A DNA stretch of 64,000 bases, taken from contig CAUYUJ010015837.1 of assembly GCA_963575745.1 (NCBI GenBank), positions 897,586 through 961,585 on the forward strand, given 5' to 3'. This DNA comes from Prorocentrum cordatum (taxonomy: Eukaryota; Sar; Dinophyceae; Prorocentrales; Prorocentraceae). Each line of letters starts with the position of its first letter. The stretch's first letter is position 1. Shown one piece after another: positions 10,577 to 19,775 of this stretch. A program made the position numbers and the translations under genes. Below the pieces are notes generated by a model. It searched no databases. It was not told where the DNA came from and saw only the letters and a program-made list of their open reading frames with translations.

Positions 10577-10990
10577 CCAGCGCACCCCCTGTGGCGTCGA
10601 GGAAATGCCACGCCTGCCACGCCCTGGGAGCCTACAACGCATAGGGCCCCCACCCCCAGCGCACCCCCTGTGGCGTCGAGGAAATGCCACGCCTGCCACG
10701 CCCTGGGAGCCTACAACGCATAGGGCCCCCACCCCCAGCGCACCCCCTGTGGCGTCGAGGAAATGCCACGCCTGCCACGCCCTGGGAGCCTACAACGCAT
10801 AGGGCCCCCACCCCCAGCGCACCCCCTGTGGCGTCGAGGAAATGCCACGCCTGCCACGCCCTGGGAGCCTACAACGCATAGGGCCCCCACCCCCAGCGCA
10901 CCCCCTGTGGCGTCGAGGAAATGCCACGCCTGCCACGCCCTGGGAGCCTACAACGCATAGGGCCCCCATCCCCAGAGCACCCCCTGTGGC
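10577..10990. repeat. 79-bp satellite, about 5 copies
   Basis: The unit begins CAGCGCACCCCCTGTGGCGT, then GAGGAAATGCCACGCCTGCCACGC... and ends with CATAGGGCCCCCACCC. Copies are essentially identical except the last, which has CATCCCCAGAGCACC and then diverges at 10996. The 79-bp period shifts the frame by one at each copy, and each frame terminates at the TAG in GCATAGGG, so the derived peptides are nested and not a protein-coding array. High identity implies recent expansion. Confidence 0.95.
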
Positions 10991-11009
10991 GTCGAAGGAA
11001 TGCCCTGTG

Positions 11010-11170
11010 TGCTATGCTGTGCTGTGCTGTGCTGTGCTGCTGTGCGGTGAGCTGTGCTGTGCCGTGCCGTGCTGTGCTGTGCTGTGCTGTGCTGAGTTGA
11101 GTTGAGCTGAGCTGAGCTGTGCTCAGCTGTGCCGTGCTGAGCTGAGCTGAGCTGAGCTGTGCTGAGCAGT
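11010..11170. repeat. Pentanucleotide array, TGCTG then AGCTG
   Basis: GTGCT units grade into GAGCT units over about 160 bp, directly after the 79-bp satellite. A short (GA)n follows at 11204-11220. Confidence 0.9.
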
Positions 11171-11300
11171 GCTGTGAGGAGGAGGGGAAGAGTGAGGTGT
11201 GTGAGAGAGAGAGAGAGAGACGGAGAGGGAGGTGTGAGGTGTGAGTGTCGCGGGTGCGGCGCGGCAGGGAAGAAAACCAGAACCCCACGAAGCATGTGGG

Positions 11301-11990
11301 GAATAAACATACATTTCCAGAGCTCGGAGCGGATATCCTGGATCGGCGCCCCCCCGTTCCAGGAACCATTCCGATCCGATCGATCCGATTCGATTTCGGT
11401 TTCGGCCAGCCCGATCCGATTCAATTCCGATATATTTCGACTGTCCGACGCGGCCCTATGCTCGCGTGGCGCTGTATGTAGTGCATCCTGGCGCAGCCGA
11501 TCCGGTTCGACCCCGGATCCGTGCCGATGCAGCCCGATCCGACGAAGATTTCGACTCGATCCGATTACCCGATTCGATGGGGACTGATCGTGCCAGTCTT
11601 ATGCACAATTGCCGGGGGCTTTTGTCCCCAACGTTCCAAGAAGAGCAAGCCGCATAAACATAATCTTCCAGAGCTCCGAGCGGATTTCATGGATCGGCGC
11701 CCCCCCGTTCCAGGGTCAGTTTCGCTCCGATCGTGCCGATTCGATGTCGGTCTGGGCCGGTCCGACCTGATGTGCTTCCGAAATGCTTCGACGATCCGAT
11801 GCGGCTGGATGCTCGCATGGCGCCGTTGTGCTTCCTGGCGCAGCCGATTTGTGCCGATGCAGCCCGACCCGACGAAGATTTCGATTCGATCCGCAACTGC
11901 GGGGGGCTTTTGCCCTCAACGTTCGAAGAAACAAGAACCGCATAAACGTAAACTTCCAAAGCTCGAAGCGGGTTTGTTGGATCGGCGACG
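11301..11990 (+). repeat. GATCCG-rich tandem repeat, copies C and D plus a fragment
   Basis: Copy C (11301-11654), copy D (11655-11945) and the start of a fifth unit (11946-11990, ending GTTTGTTGGATCGGCGACGG) are in tandem and in the same orientation as copies A and B. Copy D is closest to copy B (long shared stretch from TTCCAGGGTCAG through GGATGCTCGCATGGCGCC). A tandem array therefore seems to have been split by the 1-kb block of triplet, 79-bp and pentanucleotide repeats. Confidence 0.8.
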
Positions 11991-13190
11991 GACCCCTTGG
12001 CCTCGCCTCCGGCGTCGCCTTTGGCGCGATCCGCGCACCCAACGGAGCTCCGCATGTTTGTGTCTATGTAAGTGTTTGTTCCTCCAGAGATTGAGATCGC
12101 GTGTGCTTCCTTTTCTATTCCCAGGAAGGTGTTCAGAAGCATACCGACGTTTGCTAAACCGGCAATCCTTGACGTATTTCATCGGTTTCATTTGTCTTCT
12201 TGGCAACGGACGCACTTCCGTGAAGGATGGGGTGAAGGAGGGGGAGGACGGCAGCGACTTGGGCCCACATGTGACGGGCATATGAATCTAGCTGCAGACC
12301 AGAATGGGTGTCAAGTATTTGCTGAATGAAGACATGCCCCAATGTGTTTGCTAAGGGGAGGGGACATGTGTAGAAATATTTGCGATGCTCCAGTGTGGAA
12401 CATGCTTATCTGCAAGTCGCAATCACTCGAAAGGTGATCACATTGGCTTTCTGTTCCTTTGTAGTTCATCCGAGGGAGCGCCACCAGCCGATAGCGTTGT
12501 GGGGATGTTGCCGAACTTCTTCCTGACATCTTCGAGGCATTCGCAAGCTCCTGAGTTCAAGGAACACGCACACATTGGATAAGTCGTCCAGACAGCAGCC
12601 AGGCCTGCAAAAGAGGTGCGGGCCGAATGGCTCTCAGGCACCATGTGGTTCCACTATGCGCGAGACTTCTTGCCGAAGTACTTCGCGAACAGCTGCCGCG
12701 GCCTCAGACGCCGCTCCTGCCTGCCCCTTCCCCCCCTCGCCGCCCCCTTCGCCCATGCCCCCTGCCCGCTGTCTCCCCCTCGCCCCCTTCCCGCCCGCCC
12801 GCCCGCTTGCCTTGTGCCGCCGGCCCTGGCCTCCTGCCTGCGCGTTCGTCGTCGCATGCTTGTTCCTCCCTCCCTCCCCTTCCCCCTCTGCCTGGCCAGG
12901 CGGCGCAGACTGCCGGGAGACGCTGCGATGCGGAGCCATCAGGGCCATTTTTACGGCTCCTCGCACCGGGGCCCCGTTGATTTGTCGATGCCCTTTACTT
13001 GTTTCAGGGGCCTCATGCTACCATTCATTCACTCGGCTCGCTGCGAAGTGCGTTGCAGATTACCGTAGTCGGCGACTGGCCATGAAGCTGAATTTGCCGC
13101 TGGACGTGGATCATCCCCAACCCCCCGCATCACGATCCCCCTCACGATTCCAACAATCTCTGCCTCTGCTTCGCGTGTCAGAGTCATAGT
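11991..13190. other. Unassigned region with pyrimidine-rich segment
   Basis: 12000-12650 shows no gene. 12720-12900 is C-rich and encodes, in one frame, an ACAFVVACL-containing peptide that recurs inverted near 48.8 kb. No complete gene is supported. Confidence 0.4.
12800..12900 (+). repeat. Dispersed repeat, partner inverted at 48795-48895
   Basis: The stretch around CCTGCGCGTTCGTCGTCGC (about 12836-12854) with its flanking C-rich arms matches the reverse complement of the region around 48860. Both translate to Pro-rich sequence then ACAFVVACL and a Cys-containing tail, hinting at descent from a coding element, but neither copy has a full frame. Confidence 0.5.
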
Positions 13191-13390
13191 GCAATATACG
13201 ATTTATATTTTACATGTATAGTCGTGTGTCTATTTGGATGTGTATATATGTATATGTACATGTATACAAACATACATGTTTACATATGTATATATATATA
13301 TGTATATATATGTCTAGTTCGGCATTATTCTTGTTGTTCTAATTGTGCTTAATCGTGTATGTTTGTTTATGTATGTACGTATATATTCCC
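13191..13390. repeat. AT-rich microsatellite (ATGTATATAT type)
   Basis: TATATGTATATG/TACATG repeats over about 200 bp within otherwise GC-rich DNA. Confidence 0.85.
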
Positions 13391-13443
13391 CACCGACAGG
13401 TTGGGGTCAATCGGTTTTAAGAACAGACCTCCGGGCCCGCTCG

Positions 13444-13705
13444 CCCTGCATACCGCGGCCGCCAGATCTCCAGGCTCCCGACAATCCCTGGTGGTCCCGC
13501 CCCCCCCCCCCACCCCCCCGCCCTGCATACCGTGGCGGCCAGATCCCCAGGCTCCCGATAATCCCTGGTGTTCCCGCCCACCCCCCCGCCCTGCATACCG
13601 CGGCCGCCAGATCCCCAGGCTCCCGACAATCCCTGCTGGTCCCGCCCCCCGGGCCGACTCGCCCACTCAACATGCCGCGGCCGCCAGATCCCCAGGCCTT
13701 CCACA
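13444..13705. repeat. 68-79 bp tandem repeat, about 3.5 copies
   Basis: CCCTGCATACCGCGGCCGCC followed by AGATCCCCAGGCTCCCGACAA...GGTCCCGCCC repeats at 13444, 13521, 13589 and partially at 13668. Length varies through the poly-C run that joins units. Confidence 0.9.
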
Positions 13706-14040
13706 GAACAGAGCATAAAACGACACCGCGAACAGAACATATCCGATCATAACATACCATATCATGACAGACCATACCGTAACATAACACACCATGACAA
13801 TGCAGATAATACCATAACACAGCATCGCAGCACATATCTTTCCATAACATTGTGGACCAAACATACCATAACGAAGCAACGCAGAATTGGACACACCAAA
13901 ACATAACATGTCACACTATCGCATAACATTACATAGCATATGATCACACAACACCGAATAGCAACGCATGCTATGGCAGGTCGGAGCATACATACCATAA
14001 CATAACCGAGCAAACCATAACATTGGGCAACACTGGCCGA
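13706..14040. repeat. Degenerate CATAACATACCA repeat
   Basis: Irregular short units built from CATA, ACATA and ACCATA fill about 330 bp. Consensus period is about 10-15 bp. Confidence 0.8.
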
Positions 14041-14154
14041 GACCACCGCCCCGCGCACACTGTTCCAATGAGCGCGCGCACCTTCGAGATCAAACGCCGA
14101 AGGTTTCGGTGGGAATCGCTCGAAGCAAAATAATGTATGTATTTAATGTTCGTT

Positions 14155-14672
14155 ACTTGTTCATGTATTTACCGCTTTCTATATATTTTTGCACGCCAGG
14201 GCCGGGGGGGAACCCGTCCCACCCCCTCAACAACAAAAACGGGACTCCCCTGATCCTCGGCTCCGGGGGCCCTCTGGACGACCCTGCACAAGGCCCCTCG
14301 GGCTTTCCTGAATTCCTGGAAAGACCTGCTGGGCCAACGCAACGGGCTTTAATCAGTCAGGAGGGGGGCGGCCGAGCCGTCCCCCGAGGGCCCCAAGAGG
14401 CCCCAGACACCCACCAGACGCCCGATGACGACCCACAGAAGACCCCCGAGAGGTTTTCTAAACGTGGAAAACATTGATTTCCCATAGGTTGTTGTTTGAT
14501 TTTGGCAGTGATCTGTTCTTCGGTCTTCTGGGCATTCAAGACCGTCCAAGTGGCCCGAACATTGCACCGAAAAGACCCGAAAGGGCTTCCATGCAGCCCA
14601 AGAGAGCCCCAAGACGGCCCAACATGGCCGCAAGATGGCCCGAAGAGGGCCCCAATGATGACCCAAGACGCC
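14155..14672 (-). repeat. TTGGGG-type composite repeat, reverse orientation
   Basis: A head segment (14175-14340) with ATATTTTTGCACGCC, a G run and GGGCCCTCTGGACG matches the reverse complement of 18000-18165. A minisatellite of CCCCAAGAGGCCCC type follows, including TGATTTCCCAT (14473-14485), the reverse complement of a motif repeated in the 19-20 kb array. The serine dehydratase gene begins immediately after this block. Confidence 0.65.
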
Positions 14673-14694
14673 TCCGTAGCAATTTTGGCCAAAG
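14673..14694 (+). other. Relic of the dinoflagellate spliced leader
   Basis: These 22 nt match the dinoflagellate trans-spliced leader at 19 of 22 positions: T-CCGTAGC identical, one C-to-A change, ATTTTGGC identical, two changes, then AAG. It lies 41 nt before the serine dehydratase ATG and on the same strand. Established knowledge: dinoflagellate mRNAs get this 22-nt leader by trans-splicing, and genomic relics just upstream of genes mark mRNAs that were reverse transcribed and reinserted. The three mismatches fit decay after insertion. Confidence 0.8.
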
Positions 14695-14735
14695 TCCGTG
14701 GAGTTTCCCCGCCCCTGCCCTGCGCGGAGCCGTCC

Positions 14736-15809
14736 ATGGCGGCTGCCTCGGTCGCCGCCGTGCGCACACTACGCGGTCGTTGCCTCTTTGGGCGCGCCGC
14801 CGCAGCACTCGGGGCCAGGCCGTGGCGGCCCCCCCGCTGCCGCGGCGCGACGGCCGCGGCTGCGGAGGCGCGTCTCCACGAGGAGACGCCTCTTGTGCCG
14901 TCGGAGCACCTGTCGGAGCACCTCGGCGCCGAGGTGTTCCTGAAAATGGACTGCTGGCAGCGCCCAGGCTCGTTCAAGATACGCGGCATTGGGAGGACGG
15001 TCGGGCTGGCCGTGGCTGCCGGCGCCCAGCACGTAGTCACCTCCAGCGGTGGCAACGCGGGCCTGGCCGCCGCGTACGCCGCGAAGCGCCTCGGGGTTCC
15101 CGCCACGGTGGTGCTGCCTTCCACGACGCCCGCCGCCGTCCATGAGCGGTTGCGGCGCTACGGTGCAGAAGTGGTGGTCCATGGCGACGTGTGGGACGAG
15201 GCGGACGTGCGAGCTCAGCAGCTCGTGGAAGAGCTCAAGGGCTCGTACGTGCATCCTTTCGATCAGCCGTCGACGTGGGAGGGGCACGCTTCCCTTGTGG
15301 AGGAGCTCGCGCGGCAGCTGCCTCGGCCACCCGATGCCATAGTCACTTGTGTCGGAGGCGGCGGCCTGCTCATGGGCATCCTGCAGGGCCTGTCGGCTGC
15401 TGGCTGGCTTGACACAACGCGCGTGGTGTTTGGTGAGACCCAAGGCGCTTCGTCTATGTCGCAGTCCCTCGCCGCCGGGGAGCTGGTGACACTGCCTTCC
15501 ATCGATTCGGTGGCGAAGTCGCTCGGGGCGAAGCGGGTCAGTCGCGCGGCCTTCGACCGCTGCGTGGAGCTGGGGCCCGCTCGCGTGCTGCCCGCCGTCA
15601 CCACGGACGCGGCCGCCGTCGCCGCGTGCCTCAAGCTGGCCGAGCACCACCGCGCGCTGGTGGAACCCGCCTGTGGCGCGGCCCTGGCCGCGGTCACCGA
15701 GCGCAGCGCGGCCCTGGCCGGCTGCAGGACCGTGGTGGTCGAGGTGTGCGGCGGCGCGATCGTCGACGTCCCTTCGCTGAACGCGTGGGCAAGAGACCTG
15801 GGGCTGTAG
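14736..15809 (+). CDS. L-serine dehydratase / L-threonine deaminase (PLP fold type II), probably mitochondrial
   Basis: The 357-residue product should deaminate L-serine to pyruvate and ammonia (and probably L-threonine to 2-oxobutyrate) using pyridoxal phosphate. Visible signatures are those of the eukaryotic SDS family in the right order: PGSFKIRGIG with the PLP lysine at residue 81, SSGGNAGLAAAYAA (phosphate/substrate loop, residues 103-116), VPSTTPAAVHERL-like segment, FDQPSTWEGHAS, the tetraglycine loop VGGGGLL at 206-212, GETQGASSM at 233-241, VEPACGAALAAV near 303-314, and the C-terminal VCGG whose Cys (residue 338) faces the pyridine nitrogen in this subclass. The usual Ser after CGG is Ala. 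The catalytic part matches family length (about 320-330). The first 43 residues have eight Arg, many Ala and no acid, typical of a mitochondrial presequence. ATG at 14736 is chosen because the spliced-leader relic lies 41 nt upstream; the open frame continues upstream through repeat DNA, including ATGs at 14655 and 14658, but this is not protein-like. No introns, no frame damage; GC-rich third positions. Probably a functional retroposed gene. Confidence 0.93.
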   Translation: MAAASVAAVRTLRGRCLFGRAAAALGARPWRPPRCRGATAAAAEARLHEETPLVPSEHLSEHLGAEVFLKMDCWQRPGSFKIRGIGRTVGLAVAAGAQHVVTSSGGNAGLAAAYAAKRLGVPATVVLPSTTPAAVHERLRRYGAEVVVHGDVWDEADVRAQQLVEELKGSYVHPFDQPSTWEGHASLVEELARQLPRPPDAIVTCVGGGGLLMGILQGLSAAGWLDTTRVVFGETQGASSMSQSLAAGELVTLPSIDSVAKSLGAKRVSRAAFDRCVELGPARVLPAVTTDAAAVAACLKLAEHHRALVEPACGAALAAVTERSAALAGCRTVVVEVCGGAIVDVPSLNAWARDLGL

Positions 15810-16312
15810 CTGCAGCTAGCGGTAGCATGCCCGAGGAGGAGGAGGTGGTGGAGGAGGGGGGCGCCTCGAGGGACAGGGACAGACTCCGGAACAGGGAGCT
15901 GCGGCGTGCAGCAGTGGAGGCCCAGGAGCGGAAAAGACCAAGCAGAGGTCCCGAGACGCCCCCCGAAGCATTCCAACTCGTGACATGGTCGTTCAGGGGG
16001 GCCGCGGTTGGAGGCAGGGTGGCCCGAGGAAGAGGCCCCCAGAAGGCGCCCAGGAGGCCTCCAGAAGGCCTTCAGAAGCTCTGAAACATTGTCGTAAGGC
16101 CCCCAAGAAGCTCTCCAACGAGGAGGCTCCGCAAAACGAGCTGAAGAGGATGGGGACGAATTCGCAGGTAGGGCGATAATGAGGAAGAGGTCGAAGAGAC
16201 ATGAGGGAAGGATCATTCATCACATTGGTCTGACGACGATGTCGGAAAAGGCAGCAATGAGTTATCACTTAATGTTATGTGTCGTGCTCCTACATTTCCC
16301 CTGCATGCCCGA
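15810..16312. other. 3' flank of the serine dehydratase gene
   Basis: No AATAAA-like signal or poly(A) relic is visible after the stop. From about 15950 to 16135 the CCCAAGAAG/GAGGCCC form of the TTGGGG minisatellite appears in reverse orientation. The rest is unassigned. Confidence 0.5.
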
Positions 16313-16315
16313 TAT

Positions 16316-16367
16316 CAAGGACCAAGGCGCATGGCGCGAAGCGTTTTTGTAGTCTTGTACATTTGTA

Positions 16368-16398
<31 letters not shown>

Positions 16399-16528
16399 TT
16401 ACACTGAGCTCAAGGCAGCGCGGGATATGTACATACGTATATGTTTACACACATACATCTATATTTATATATATATATAGATATACAAGACTGCATTGGC
16501 GCTGCGCGCCATGCACCTTGGTCCTTTG
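16316..16528. mobile_element. Foldback element with 42-bp inverted ends and AT-rich core
   Basis: Left arm 16316-16357 (CAAGGACCAAGGCGCATGGC through AGTCTTG) and right arm 16486-16528 are inverted repeats with about 80% identity. The core is TATATA/ACATACA microsatellite. A third, related arm (ATATACAAGACT...GCTGCGC...CTTGGTAC) occurs at 18195-18245, next to another TATATA tract, so the arm is a recurring unit. Confidence 0.6.
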
Positions 16529-16534
16529 AGTTCT

Positions 16535-16825
16535 GTACGCAAGCGGAATGCGTGCGTGCGTACATGCGCGCACGCATGTATACACGCGCACGTGCATGCA
16601 CGTTCCGTATAAATGTCTAGGTGTATACAATATACTTACATTGTTGTATGTGTATACAGCTTACATATGTACATCTAAATTTGTATGTGTAAGGGTATGA
16701 ACATGCATATGCAACTCGTACGTGATTTGTCGGTGCACGCCTATATCTCTCTCTATGTATATATATATACATATATACATACATATGTGTATACATATAT
16801 ATATATACATGTATATGAATGTAGG
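16535..16825. repeat. Mixed dinucleotide/tetranucleotide AT- and CA-rich repeats
   Basis: GCATGCGTGCG, TATACACG, TATATATA and ACATATGT tracts without coding capacity. Confidence 0.8.
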
Positions 16826-18165
16826 CATTCGGAGACGTCGTGGGGGTGTTTTCGGGGCCCTCGTGGGCCGTTTTGGCGCCTTCATGGGCCGTCCTGGGGC
16901 CTTCTCGGGCCGTCTTGGGGAGCTTGGGCCCGCTGGAGCCCCCTTTGGACCCATCTTGGACACTTCCAGGGACCTCCCATGGCCCTTTTGGGTCTGTGCT
17001 GGGAGCCCTTGGGGGGCCTCTTGGTTCCATTATAGGCTGTCTTGAGGCTCTCGTGGGCGATCGTGGGGCCAGGCTCGGCCGTTTTGGAGCTTTCTTGGGG
17101 GCCTTTTGGAGCGTCTTGAGGCAATCTCGGGGGCCTTGAAACCGTTTTTTAAATTGTGAGTTTTACGCAGGGAATGGGACGATGTTTGTGCTTTGAAGGC
17201 CCCGTGGAAAGCTTTTCGGGGTGCCTTGGGGGTCTTGATGTTGGTATTCGGGAACATCGTGGGGGTGTTTTCGGAGCTCTCGTGGGCCGTTTTGGCGCCT
17301 TCATGGGCCGTCCTGGGGCCTTCTCGGGCCGTCTTGGGGAGCTTGGGCCCGCTGGAGCCCCCTTTGGACCCATCTTGGGCACTTCTGGGGACCTCCCATG
17401 GCCCTTTTGGGTCTGTGCTTTGAAGGCCCCTTGGAAAGCTTTTTGGGGTGGCTTCGGGGGTCTTTATCTTGGCATTCGGAAACATCGTGGGGGTGTTTTC
17501 GGTGCTCTCGTGGGCCGTTTTGGCGCCTTCACGGGCCGTCCTGGGGCCTTCTCGGGCCGTCTTGGGGAGCTTGGGCCCGCTGGAGCCCCCTTTGGACCCA
17601 TCTTGGGCACTTCCGGGGACCTCCCATGGCCCTTTTGGGTCTGTGCTGGGAGCCCTTGGGGGGCCTCTTGGTTCCAGTATGGGCTGTCTTGGGGCTCTCG
17701 TGGGCGATCGTGGGGCCCGGCTCGGCCGTCGTGAAGCTTTCCTGGGGGCCTTTTGGGACGTCTGGAGGCGATCTCGGGGGCTTTGAAACCGTCTTGAAAG
17801 CTGATGAAGTCCGAAAGGCGAATATGCTAAAATTGTGAGTTTCACGCAGGGAATGAAACGATTTTTGTGCTTTGAAGGCCCCTTGGAAAGCTGTTTGGGG
17901 TGGCTTGGGGGTCTTTTGGGCTGTCCTGACGCAATTGGAGTCCCTCTTGGAGCGCTCTTGTGCTGTCTGGGGCCTCCCTTGAGCCTTTCTGATGACCCCT
18001 CGGATCGCTCTGGGTCTGCTGGGAAGGCGTTTGTGGAGACCCGGAAAGCCAGGTGACCTTTTCCAAGGACGTCCAAGGGAGCCCGAGAACCCCAGATCCC
18101 GGGGGTCCAGTTTTGGAGGGGGAGGGTTTCCCCCCCCCCGCGGGCTTGTAAAAATATGGGACGAG
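16826..18165 (+). repeat. TTGGGG composite repeat with three internal copies
   Basis: Copies of one block start near 16830, 17237 and 17468: CATTCGGAAACATCGTGGGG, TGTTTTCGG, CTCGTGGGCCGTTTTGGCGC..., GGAGCCCCCTTTGGACCCAT, CTCCCATGGCCCTTTTGGG. The first and third extend to a GAAACCGTTTT/GTGAGTTTCACGCAGGGAATG joint. The end (18000-18165) is the head segment with a G run and TTTTGGAGGGGGAGGG that is shared, inverted, with 14175-14340. An AT microsatellite caps the block at 18166-18200. Confidence 0.8.
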
Positions 18166-18365
18166 GAATATGTATATATATATATATATACACATATATA
18201 CAAGACTTGAAGCTCGCTGCGCCTCGCTTCCACGTCTTGGTACATTGCGTTGTGCGTAGAGGGGGGCCAGGCGGCAAGCGCGCAGCGGAAGGGAGAAGAG
18301 CATGCCATTCGATGAAGACGAGGACGCATGGGAAGAAATGGACAGATTGCCTGGGGGTCTGTCAC

Positions 18366-18395
18366 GTCGCGCCGCGCCTGCTGGCGCGGCGCGAC
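18366..18395. other. Perfect 13-bp GC hairpin
   Basis: GTCGCGCCGCGCC and its exact reverse complement are separated by TGCT. It could form a stable stem-loop in DNA or RNA. There is no adjacent gene and no T run, so a terminator role is not supported. Confidence 0.8.
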
Positions 18396-18479
18396 CCTAG
18401 GCCTTGGTGGTGATTGGGATGGGCAGGCCAGTGCAGGGGCAGGAAACGTGGGAACGCATGAGAGTTCGAAAGGTCTCTT

Positions 18480-19775
18480 GGGCCGAAGGTGGGGCCAGTA
18501 GACCTGGGCCGGCACGGAAACGGAAAGAGCGCTTCAACAACTTGACCGAAATTGCTCACACCATCGTTCGTACTGGGAGCCTTGGCGTTGAGAGCTTGTT
18601 ACGTCACCCCACGCTCTTGGGAGCCTTGGTGTTCAGAGATTGTTGCGTTGCCGCCCGTTCCTGCGCCTTGGCCGGGCCTTGGTGTTAGGAACTTGTTACG
18701 TCATCGCTCCCTGCTGGGAGCCTTGGTCTTATCAGTTTGTTTACGTCACCGCTCGCTCTTGGGAGCCTTGGTGTGAAGAGCTTTTCGCGTTACCGGTCGC
18801 TCTCTATTTGGCGTCTCTGGGCCTTCTTGGGAGCCCTATTGGGGCCCTTGCCGCGCCCTTTTGGAGGCCTCTTGGGAACCTCTTGGGGGCCTCTTGGGAC
18901 GCCTCTTGGGGAGCTTTGGGGGCCTCCTGGGAGCTTCTTGGAGCGAAAGGCTAGACTTTTCGGTTCGTGGTCCCCCTCTTGGGGCCGTCTTGGGGCCCTC
19001 TTGGGCCATTTTGGGCGCCTCTTGGGCCGTTTTGGTGCCCTCTTGGGCAGTTTTGGGGGCCTTTTGGGAGCCTCTTGGGCAGTCTTGGGGCGGTCTTGGG
19101 GGCCTCTTGGAGCGTCTTCAACGCAGTGAAAGCCGAAAAGCCGTGTATGCTAAAATTGTTTTTTTTTTCCGATGGGAAATCAATGATTTTCGCCTCCCTG
19201 TGGCCTCTTGGGACGCCTCTTGGGGGCCTCTTGGGGCTTCTTGGGGGGCTCTAGGGACCTCCTGGGAGCGTCTTGGGGCGAAAGGCTAGACTTTTCCGTT
19301 CGTGGTCCCCCTCTTGGGGCCGTCTTGGCGCCCTCTTGGACCGTCTTCAGCGCCTCTTGGGCCGTCTTGGGGCCCTCTTGGGCCGTTTTGGAGGCCTCTT
19401 GGGAGCTTCTTGGGCCGTCTTGCGGCGGTCTTGGAGGCCTCTTGGGCCGTCAACGCAGCGAAAGCCGACAAAGCGCATATGCTAAAAATATGCGTTTCCT
19501 TTTGGAAAATCGATGATTTCGGCCTCTTGGGGCCCTCTTGGGACGCCCCTTGGGCGCCTCTTGGGGGCCTCTTGGGGGCCTCTTGGGCCATCTTGGGCGG
19601 TCTTGGGCTCTCTTGGAGCCCTCTTTGGCCGTCTTGGGGGGGGCGAGCCAGAGAAACATGCAAAAACCCGAGGGAAATCCCGAAAACAGCCATTAACATT
19701 CAAATGCGCACGCTACCCCCCTCCCCTGGAACCCCTCCCTTTAGGGCTTCGCCCACACCAGAACGTCATCACTCG
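18480..19775 (+). repeat. TTGGGG minisatellite field, first copy of a ~1.3-kb tandem duplication
   Basis: Begins with GGAAAGAGCGCTTCA...GAAATTGCTCACACC, then degenerate (C)TTGGG(N)CC repeats with half-unit 10-11 bp, a GGAAATCAATGATTTTCGCC joint at 19165-19185, and a second joint at 19485-19515. The order of all of these is repeated about 1.29 kb later. The apparent heptad peptides (Leu-Gly-Ala-Ser-Trp-Gly type) arise from the 21-bp periodicity. Confidence 0.9.

Noticed and set aside
10577-10990. Evenly spaced 79-bp repeats considered as a CRISPR-like array.
   Set aside because: Whole units are identical with no variable spacers, and the genome is eukaryotic. It is a satellite.
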